From Glycomyces sp. YM15 (GTDB lineage Bacteria; Actinomycetota; Actinomycetes; Mycobacteriales; Micromonosporaceae): a DNA stretch of 39,574 nucleotides. Position numbers and translations under genes: made by a program. Below the pieces are notes generated by a model. That model did no database searches. It saw only the letters and a program-made list of their open reading frames with translations, and was not told where the DNA came from. The stretch lies in assembly GCF_016918015.1 (NCBI RefSeq), contig NZ_JAERMK010000033.1, positions 1-39,574 of the forward strand, read 5' to 3'. This document shows, one piece after another, positions 30,264-36,795 of the stretch; position 1 is the stretch's first letter; each line of letters begins with the position of its first letter.

Positions 30264-33008
30264 CTACTCGTCCGCCGCGGGGGCGGCCTTCTTCGCGGTC
30301 TTCTTGGCGGTCTTCTTCGCCGCCGCCTTCTTCACCGTCTTCTTGGCGGCGGTCTTCTTCACCGCTTTCTTGGCCGCCTTCTTCGCGGTCTTCTTCGCCG
30401 GGACGGCGCCGGAGGACACCTTTTCGCGCCGTTCGGCGAGGAGCTCGGCGGCCCGGTCGATGGTGAGGTCCTCGATCGAGTCGGTCTTGCGGATCGACGC
30501 GTTCGTCTCGCCGTCGGTCACGTACGGGCCGAAGCGCCCGTCCTTGAGCGTGACCTCCTTGCCCGTCACGGGATCGGGGCCGAGCTCCTTGAGGAGGGTC
30601 TGCGCGCGCTGCTGGCGCCCGCGGGCCTTCGGCTGCGCGAGCAGCTTCTCGGCCTCCTCCAAGGTCAGCGTGAACAGCTGCTCCTCGTTCTCGAGCGAAC
30701 GGAAGTCGCGGTTCTTCTTCACGTACGGCCCGTGCGGGCCGAGACCGGTGCGGATCTCCTCGCCCTCGGCGTCCTTGCCGACCAGCCGCGGCAGCGTCAG
30801 CAGCTTCACGGCGTCGTCGAGCGTGATCTCGGAGAGCTTCTGGCCGGTGAGCAGCGACGACGACTTCTCGCCGCTGGTCACGTACGGCCCGTACCGGCCG
30901 GTCTTGGCGAGCACCGGCTCCCCCGTCTCGGGGTGCGTGCCGAGCTCGCCCTCGTTCTCGGCCAGCTCGAACAGCTCCTGGCCCCGCTCGGGGGTGAGCT
31001 CGTCCGGCGCCATGGACTCGGGGATCGACGGCCGCTTGCCCGGCTCGCCCGGCTCCTCCTGCCCCGGCGTGGTCCGCTCGAGATAGGGCCCGTACCGGCC
31101 GACGCGGGCGACGACCTTGCGGCCCTGCTCATCGGTGTACAGCGGAATCGAGTTGACCTCGCGGGCGTCGATCTTCGCGAGCTCCTCCTCGATCATGTGC
31201 CGCAGCCCGCCCGAGGCGGCGACGGTGCCCTCTTTGTCCTGCCCGCCGAAGTAGAACTTGCGGAGGAACTCCTCGCGCGACTCCTGCCCGGCCGCGACCT
31301 CGTCGAGCTCGTTCTCCATGCCCGCGGTGAAGTCGTAGTCGACCAGGCGCGGGAAGTGCCGCTCCATGAGGCCGATGACCGCGAACGCGCGGAAGGCCGG
31401 CACGAGCGCCTGGCCCTTCTTGAACACGTACTCGCGGTCCTGGATGGTCTGCATGATCGACGCGTACGTCGACGGCCGCCCGATCCCCCGCTCCTCCAGC
31501 GCCTTCACGAGGCTCGCCTCGGTGTAGCGGGCCGGCGGCTGCGTGGTGTGCCCCGCGGCCTCGAGGCCGCGCTCGGCGAGGTGCTGGCGTTCGGCCAGCT
31601 CGGGCAGGCGCTTCTCCGCGTCGTCGGCGTCGCCGTCCTCGATGGACTCGACGTAGGCGAGGAGGAAGCCCGGGTTGGTGATGGTCTTGCCGGAAGCGCC
31701 GAAATCCGCCTGCTCCCCGTCCGCGGTCGTCGCGCGGGTGCGCACCGACGTCGAGTTCCCGGTGGCGTCGACCATCTGCGACGCGAGCGTGCGCCGCCAG
31801 ATCAGCTCGTACAGCCGGTACTCCTCGGCCGAGAGCTGGCCCTTGAGCTGGTTCGGGGTCTTGAAGCGGTCGCCGGAGGGCCGGATGGCCTCGTGCGCCT
31901 CCTGCGCGTTCTTCACCTTCCGCGCGTACCGGCGCGGCTCGGACGGCACGTACTGCGCGCCGTACAGCTCGGCGGCCTGGGCGCGCGCGGCGTTGATCGC
32001 GGTGTTCGACAGGTTCGTCGAGTCGGTCCGCATATAGGTGATGTGGCCGTTCTCGTAGAGCCGCTGGGCGACCCGCATGACCTGCGCGCTCGAGAGGCGG
32101 AGCTTCCGGCCCGCCTCCTGCTGCAGCGTCGAGGTGATGAACGGCGCGTACGGCTTGCGGCGGTACGGCTTCTTCTCGACCTTCAGCACGGTGAAGTCGC
32201 GGCCCTCGAGCCGCTGCGCCAACCCCCGCGCCCCCGCCTCGTCGAGGTGCACCACATTGCCCTTGACCTGGCCGGTCGCCGAATCGAAGTCCTTGCCGGC
32301 GGCGACCCGGTCGCCGTCGACGGCGATCAACGTGGCTTTGAACCGCTGATCGTCGTCGGTGGCGAGATTCGCCGAGACGTCCCAGTAGTCCGCGGCGCGG
32401 AACGCCATGCGGGCCCGCTCCCGCTCCACGACCAGCCGCGTCGCGACCGACTGGACGCGCCCGGCCGAGAGCCGCGGCATGACCTTCTTCCACAGGACCG
32501 GGCTCACCTCGTACCCGTAGAGCCGGTCGAGGATCCGCCGCCCCTCCTGGGCGTCGACGAGGTCCTGGTTGAGCTCCCGCGGGTTCGCGGCGGCCTCGGC
32601 GATGGCCTGCGGCGTGATCTCGTGGAAGACCATCCGCTTGACCGGGACCTTCGGCTTCAGGGTCTCGAGCAGGTGCCAGGCGATGGCCTCCCCCTCGCGG
32701 TCCTCATCGGTGGCGAGGAAGAGCTCGTCGACCTCCGCGAGGTAGCCCTTCAGCTTCTTCACGTGCGCGGACCGGTCCGGGTTCACGATGTAGAGCGGCG
32801 CGAAGTCGTTGTCGACGTCCACGCCCAGCCGCGACCAGGCCTTGTCCTTGTACTTGGCCGGGATCTCCTTCGCGCTGCGCGGAAGGTCCCGGATGTGCCC
32901 GAGCGAGGAGTCGACGATGTAGCCGGGGCCGAGATAGGAGGCGATCGTCTTGGCCTTCGCCGGGGACTCCACGATGACAAGGCGCTTGATGTCCGCCACT
33001 GCTCCCAC
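30264..33008 (-). CDS. topA: DNA topoisomerase I with lysine-rich tail
   Basis: This 914-residue type IA topoisomerase relaxes negatively supercoiled DNA. The TOPRIM domain has RLVIVESPAKAKTIASYLGP (Glu14) and FLATDEDREGEAIAWHLLE (Asp101, Asp103), which bind Mg2+. RLSAGRVQSVATRLVVERE follows, and GHITYMRTDSTNLS holds the nucleophilic Tyr325. The C-terminal half has four GRYGPY- or GPHGPYV-type repeats in place of zinc fingers, as in other actinobacteria. The last ~44 residues are nine KK pairs in an Ala/Thr/Val background. Start: GTG 33008 or GTG 32999; the latter has GGTGGGAG just upstream. In Streptomyces topA is also near hppA and bldG. A terminator precedes it, so it has its own promoter. 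Confidence 0.97.
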   Translation of the reverse strand: MGAVADIKRLVIVESPAKAKTIASYLGPGYIVDSSLGHIRDLPRSAKEIPAKYKDKAWSRLGVDVDNDFAPLYIVNPDRSAHVKKLKGYLAEVDELFLATDEDREGEAIAWHLLETLKPKVPVKRMVFHEITPQAIAEAAANPRELNQDLVDAQEGRRILDRLYGYEVSPVLWKKVMPRLSAGRVQSVATRLVVERERARMAFRAADYWDVSANLATDDDQRFKATLIAVDGDRVAAGKDFDSATGQVKGNVVHLDEAGARGLAQRLEGRDFTVLKVEKKPYRRKPYAPFITSTLQQEAGRKLRLSSAQVMRVAQRLYENGHITYMRTDSTNLSNTAINAARAQAAELYGAQYVPSEPRRYARKVKNAQEAHEAIRPSGDRFKTPNQLKGQLSAEEYRLYELIWRRTLASQMVDATGNSTSVRTRATTADGEQADFGASGKTITNPGFLLAYVESIEDGDADDAEKRLPELAERQHLAERGLEAAGHTTQPPARYTEASLVKALEERGIGRPSTYASIMQTIQDREYVFKKGQALVPAFRAFAVIGLMERHFPRLVDYDFTAGMENELDEVAAGQESREEFLRKFYFGGQDKEGTVAASGGLRHMIEEELAKIDAREVNSIPLYTDEQGRKVVARVGRYGPYLERTTPGQEEPGEPGKRPSIPESMAPDELTPERGQELFELAENEGELGTHPETGEPVLAKTGRYGPYVTSGEKSSSLLTGQKLSEITLDDAVKLLTLPRLVGKDAEGEEIRTGLGPHGPYVKKNRDFRSLENEEQLFTLTLEEAEKLLAQPKARGRQQRAQTLLKELGPDPVTGKEVTLKDGRFGPYVTDGETNASIRKTDSIEDLTIDRAAELLAERREKVSSGAVPAKKTAKKAAKKAVKKTAAKKTVKKAAAKKTAKKTAKKAAPAADE

Positions 33009-33078
33009 CGTTCACTCGGAAAATGCACTCGATTCGTTACGGTAGCTCACGCTTCCGCATTGCGTCCCCTGAGTATGG

Positions 33079-33109
33079 GTGTGCCCCGGTCCGATCGACC
33101 GGGGCACAC
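33079..33109 (-). terminator. hppA terminator hairpin
   Basis: A perfect 13-bp stem pairs GTGTGCCCCGGTC (33079-33091) with its complement (33097-33109) around a 5-nt loop. It lies about 55-85 nt past the hppA stop and before the topA start. Confidence 0.85.
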
Positions 33110-33162
33110 GCTGACGAATCCCCAGATTCAGCGAGCTCGCGAGTTGAACGTGCGCTCAGCGG

Positions 33163-35487
33163 CTAGCCGACTTCGACCGACTCACGCTGCTCCGGGGATT
33201 GTGATTCCCCCGCTTCCACCACCGCGGAACGGCGCTTGGAGACGAGGATCGCGCCGACCAGGACGACCACGGCGATCGCCGTGATGATCCAGCGGACGGG
33301 CCCGTCGGCGTGCTCGCCGACACCGTCGACGGTGTAGACCACCACGACCGGGGCGATGATGAGGCTCACCAGGTTCATGACTTTGAGGAGCGGGTTGATG
33401 GCCGGGCCCGCGGTGTCCTTGAACGGGTCGCCGACGGTGTCGCCGATCACGGCGGCGGCGTGGGCTTCGGAGCCCTTGCCGCCGTGCGCGCCGTCCTCGA
33501 CGTCCTTCTTCGCGTTGTCCCACGCGCCGCCCGAGTTGGCGAGCATGACGGCCATGAGCACGCCGCACGCGATCGCGCCCGCGAGGTACGCCGCGAGCGG
33601 CCCGACGCCGAGGCCGAAGCCGACGGCGATGGGCGCGGTGATGGCGAGCAGGCCCGGGGTCACCAGCTCGCGCTGGGCGTCGCGGGTGCAGATGTCGACG
33701 ACGCGGCCGTATTCGGGCCGCTGCGTGCCCTCCATGATCCCGGGGAAGCGCGCGAACTGGTCGCGGACCTCGTTGACGACGGCGCCGGCGGAGCGGGCGA
33801 CGGCGTTGATGGCGAGGCCGGAGAAGAGGAACACGACGGAGGCGCCGATGATGAAGCCCACGATGTTGGCCGGGTCGGCGATGTTGAGCGCGCCGAGGAG
33901 CGCTTCGCCCATGAGGCCTTCGGCGGCCACCGCGTCGGTGTAGGAGCCGAACAGGGCGGTCGCGGCCAGGACCGCGGTCGCGATCGCGATGCCCTTGGTG
34001 ATGGCCTTGGTGGTGTTGCCGACGGCGTCGAGGTCGGTGAGCGTCTGCGCCGCGTCGCCTTCCACGTCGCCGGACATCTCGGCGATGCCCTGGGCGTTGT
34101 CGCTGATGGGCCCGAAGGTGTCCATCGCGACGATGACGCCGACGGTGGTGAGGAGGCCGCAGCCGGCGAGTGCGACCGCGAAGAGGCTGACGAGGATCTC
34201 GCCGCCGCCGAGCAGGTACGCGCCGAGGACGGCGGCCGCGATGCACAGCGCGGTGTAGACGGCCGATTCCAGGCCGAGCGAGAAGCCCGACAGGATGTTG
34301 GTGGCCGCGCCGGTGCGCGTCGAGGCCGAGACGGCCTTGGTGGGCTTGTAGCGGGTGTCGGTGTAGTAGCCGGTCAGCGCCATGATGACCGCGGCCAGGG
34401 CGATGCCGATGACGACCGCGATGATGGCGAAGACCTGCGGGTTGACGGGCACGTCGCCGGTCGCGACGGTGGTGCTGAGTTCGGCCCAGCTGGAGGGCAC
34501 GTACCAGAGCACCGCTACCACGGTCAGGAGCGCGGAGATGACCGCGGAGAGGTAGAACGCCCGGTTGATGGCGGTCAGGCCCGAGGCGTCGGAGGCCCGC
34601 ATGCGGGTGATGATGACGCCGAGGATGGCGCAGACGATGCCGACCGAGGCGACGAGCAGCGGCAGGACCAGTCCGGTCTCGCCGAACGCGGCGCGGCCGA
34701 GGATGAGGCTCGCGACGAGCACGACCGCATAGGACTCGAAGAGGTCGGCGGCCATGCCGGCGCAGTCGCCGACGTTGTCGCCCACGTTGTCGGCGATGGT
34801 CGCCGGGTTGCGCGGGTCGTCCTCGGGGATGCCCTGCTCGACCTTGCCGACGAGGTCGGCGCCGACGTCGGCGGCCTTGGTGAAGATGCCGCCGCCGACG
34901 CGCATGAACATGGCGAGGAGCGCGGCGCCGAAGCCGAAGCCCTCCAGGACCACCGGCGCGTCGCCGTTGAAGATGAACACCACGACCGAGGCGCCGAGCA
35001 GGCCGAGGCCGACGGTGAGGAACCCGACCACGCCGCCGGTGCGGAAGGCCAGGTGCATCGCGGTGGTGGGCTGCCCGTCGCGGGCGGCGGCGGCGACGCG
35101 CACGTTCGCGCGCGTGGCCATGTTCATGCCGGCCCAGCCGATGAACGAGCTGAACAGCGCGCCGACGATGAAGAACACGCTGCGTCCGATGCGGACGTCG
35201 GTGCCTCCTTCGGCGGGGAGCAGGAACAGCAGGACCACGGCGATGACGACGAAGACGCCGAGCGCGCGGAACTGGCGGCGCAGGTAGGCCGAAGCGCCTT
35301 CCTGCACGGCGCCGGAGATCTCGCGCATCTTGTCGGTGCCGGTGCCGGCCGCGAGGATGCTCTTGACGAGGGCCGCGGCGCCTCCGAGGGCGACCAGCGC
35401 GAGTGCGGCGGCGACCACGACGAGGCTCAGGTTCGAGCCCGCGAGCTGACCTACGCCCTCGTCGCCATTGGCGAGCAACGTATGCAT
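33163..35487 (-). CDS. hppA: Membrane proton-pumping pyrophosphatase, K+-independent type
   Basis: This 774-residue integral membrane protein hydrolyses PPi and pumps H+ out of the cytoplasm. It is predicted to have about 16 membrane segments. The PPi- and Mg-binding site is formed by DVGADLVGKVEQGIPEDDPR (about 207-226) and DNVGDNVGDCAGMAADLFE, with later acidic motifs (DTFGPISDNAQGIAEM and IGDTVGDPFKDTAGPAINPL). In GNTTKAITKG the residue at about 494 is Lys; in this family Lys here goes with K+-independent H+ pumps and Ala with K+-dependent ones. The ATG at 35487 has GGAGG seven nt upstream. It has its own terminator and lies 223 bp after the anti-sigma gene. It recovers energy from the PPi made by biosynthesis. 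Confidence 0.97.
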   Translation of the reverse strand: MHTLLANGDEGVGQLAGSNLSLVVVAAALALVALGGAAALVKSILAAGTGTDKMREISGAVQEGASAYLRRQFRALGVFVVIAVVLLFLLPAEGGTDVRIGRSVFFIVGALFSSFIGWAGMNMATRANVRVAAAARDGQPTTAMHLAFRTGGVVGFLTVGLGLLGASVVVFIFNGDAPVVLEGFGFGAALLAMFMRVGGGIFTKAADVGADLVGKVEQGIPEDDPRNPATIADNVGDNVGDCAGMAADLFESYAVVLVASLILGRAAFGETGLVLPLLVASVGIVCAILGVIITRMRASDASGLTAINRAFYLSAVISALLTVVAVLWYVPSSWAELSTTVATGDVPVNPQVFAIIAVVIGIALAAVIMALTGYYTDTRYKPTKAVSASTRTGAATNILSGFSLGLESAVYTALCIAAAVLGAYLLGGGEILVSLFAVALAGCGLLTTVGVIVAMDTFGPISDNAQGIAEMSGDVEGDAAQTLTDLDAVGNTTKAITKGIAIATAVLAATALFGSYTDAVAAEGLMGEALLGALNIADPANIVGFIIGASVVFLFSGLAINAVARSAGAVVNEVRDQFARFPGIMEGTQRPEYGRVVDICTRDAQRELVTPGLLAITAPIAVGFGLGVGPLAAYLAGAIACGVLMAVMLANSGGAWDNAKKDVEDGAHGGKGSEAHAAAVIGDTVGDPFKDTAGPAINPLLKVMNLVSLIIAPVVVVYTVDGVGEHADGPVRWIITAIAVVVLVGAILVSKRRSAVVEAGESQSPEQRESVEVG

Positions 35488-35710
35488 GTAGTTCCTCCAA
35501 GCAGTACACAGTCATGGCTCGCAAGCTTCGCCATGCGGTCCCACGGGGCACCGCGGGACCGGTATCGCAAACACGTGAAGAGCCGCGGACGGGTAGGACG
35601 GCGCGGCCGGGCCGGACCTGCGGCCCGGCAGACTTAACGTGCGGAGTGTAACGATGTGAGGGCTTTGCGAGTGGGGACGGTCACGCCTGATGGAGGGCGT
35701 GGTCAAAGCC
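35488..35710. promoter_or_regulatory. Upstream region of hppA with a repeat element
   Basis: This gap carries the promoter of hppA and the end of the anti-sigma gene. Near 35514-35536 it holds CATGGC and GCCATG as inverted arms around TCGCAAGCTTC, a relative of the repeat at 22218-22261. GGGCC-n8-GGCCC further right (about 35608-35625) can form a short hairpin. AT-rich TTACACT and TTAAGTCT words on the minus strand (35630-35655) are candidates for -10 elements; I cannot choose between them. Confidence 0.4.
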
Positions 35711-36229
35711 TCAGTGGTCGGCGGAGGAGCCGGAGCCGGGCAGGGGCCAGGACATGCTGACCGTGGTGCCGCCGTTCCCGTCGGGACCGGTCACGACCAG
35801 GTCTTCGACCAGGCCGCCCAGGACGATGAGGGTGATCTCCTCGGAGAGGGTGTCCTCTTCGATCGCGTCGTGATCGTTCGCTCGCGCATCGCCGCCGCCG
35901 ACGCCCGCGCCGATCCGGCCGCTCGAGCGCGCGCGCAGATCCTGCGCGTTATCCGTGATTTTCGCAACAAAACGATCACCGATCGAAAACTCTACGCGCA
36001 CAAGGTCCTCGAGGCCCCGGTCCCGGTGCCGCAGCACCGCGCGCGTGCACGCCTCGCCGACCGCCTGCCGCACCTCGTCGAGCAGCCCCGTGGCGACCCC
36101 GGCGTGCGCGGCCACGTCGGCGGCCACGAGTCTGGCGGCGCGAACGTAGGCGGCGGCCGGCGTGAACGCGAACCGGACGGTCACCGCCTCGGCCCGTCCT
36201 CCAGTGCGGTCGTGCTTGGAGCCGTTCAC
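35711..36229 (-). CDS. Anti-sigma regulatory factor-like protein with degenerate ATP site
   Basis: This 172-residue protein has the RsbW/SpoIIAB-type histidine kinase-like ATPase fold. Members bind a sigma factor and phosphorylate a partner STAS protein. The helix DEVRQAVGEACTRAVLRHRD corresponds to the N box, where the family has E-x3-N; here Glu59 is kept but Arg63 replaces Asn. The G1 box D-x-G-x-G reads DNAQD (from Asp93), so both Gly are missing. The C-terminal half, with LIVLGGLVEDLVVTGPDG and GTTVSMSWPLP, keeps the fold. Its GTG overlaps the stop of the BldG-like gene (GTGA). In S. coelicolor the matching neighbour SCO3548 binds BldG. Kinase activity is doubtful from these residues. 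Confidence 0.87.
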   Translation of the reverse strand: MNGSKHDRTGGRAEAVTVRFAFTPAAAYVRAARLVAADVAAHAGVATGLLDEVRQAVGEACTRAVLRHRDRGLEDLVRVEFSIGDRFVAKITDNAQDLRARSSGRIGAGVGGGDARANDHDAIEEDTLSEEITLIVLGGLVEDLVVTGPDGNGGTTVSMSWPLPGSGSSADH

Positions 36230-36585
36230 TCGCCGGGCACCGCTTCCCGGACATCGAGCACCTTGTCGAGGCCGGTGAGGTCCAGGAGCTTGCGGATGCG
36301 CGGGTTCGCGCAGACGACGACCAGGCTTCCGCCCGAGTCGGAGAGGCGCCGGCGGGCCCCGATGAGCACGCCCAGCCCGGTCGAATCGCAGAACTCGGTC
36401 GGCGTCAGGTCGATCGCGACCCGCATGCGGCCCCCGGAGGCGAGTTGGCGGACGGCCTCGCGCAGCTGCGGCGCGGTGTACATGTCGATCTCCCCGGTCA
36501 CGCTGATGACCGCGTACTCGCCGACTTCGGAGAGGCTGAGCCCCAGCTCGGGCTCGGCCGCGCCGTCGCTTGATGTTCCCCTCAC
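36226..36585 (-). CDS. bldG: BldG-like anti-anti-sigma factor (STAS domain)
   Basis: This 119-residue protein is a single STAS domain. It switches sigma factors by binding anti-sigma proteins in its unphosphorylated form. YAVISVTGEIDMYTAPQLRE and MRVAIDLTPTEFCDSTGLGV match BldG of Streptomyces, and Ser68 in CDSTGLG is the expected phosphorylation site. LVVVCANPRIRKLLDLTGLD completes the fold. A GTG start at 36585 is supported by GGGGAG seven nt upstream; the frame stays open beyond, but without family similarity. Gene order (helicase, this gene, ATP-binding partner, hppA, topA) is the same as around bldG in S. coelicolor, which supports the name. In streptomycetes BldG controls development and antibiotic production. 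Confidence 0.9.
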   Translation of the reverse strand: MRGTSSDGAAEPELGLSLSEVGEYAVISVTGEIDMYTAPQLREAVRQLASGGRMRVAIDLTPTEFCDSTGLGVLIGARRRLSDSGGSLVVVCANPRIRKLLDLTGLDKVLDVREAVPGE

Positions 36586-36795
36586 GCCGTCGCTCCCCTC
36601 TCTCGGCAGGTGGCGGCGCAGCTGCGCCGGGTAAGCAATGTGTCTTGGCCCATAAGCGTACTGCGTTCCCAGTGGAGTGGAGGCGGGAGCGTATGACCGA
36701 ATTGCGGGCACGCGTCGTCGCCGGCCTCGCCGACGCGTGCGAGCCGTCGGTCGGTGCCGGCCGAGGGTGTCGGTGGACTGCGGCATCATTGGACG
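36586..36795. promoter_or_regulatory. Divergent promoter region, bldG / helicase
   Basis: This 210-bp gap serves two divergent genes. On the + strand CATCAT (36784-36789) ends 6 nt before the GTG at 36796, like a -10 for a leaderless helicase message. On the bldG side a less GC-rich stretch at 36633-36665 is the probable promoter, and GCGCAGCTGCGC (about 36617-36628) is a perfect palindrome. I cannot name the sigma factor. Confidence 0.4.

Noticed and set aside
30192..35637. Long + strand frames opposite topA and hppA (1030 and 775 residues), and a 789-residue frame on the minus strand over hppA.
   Set aside because: They are shadow frames of two strongly conserved genes; the translations have no domain and are dominated by Arg, Gly, Asp or His.
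36754..36795. Upstream GTG start for the helicase.
   Set aside because: It adds 14 residues not seen in the family, and a -10-like element right before 36796 would lie inside the gene.
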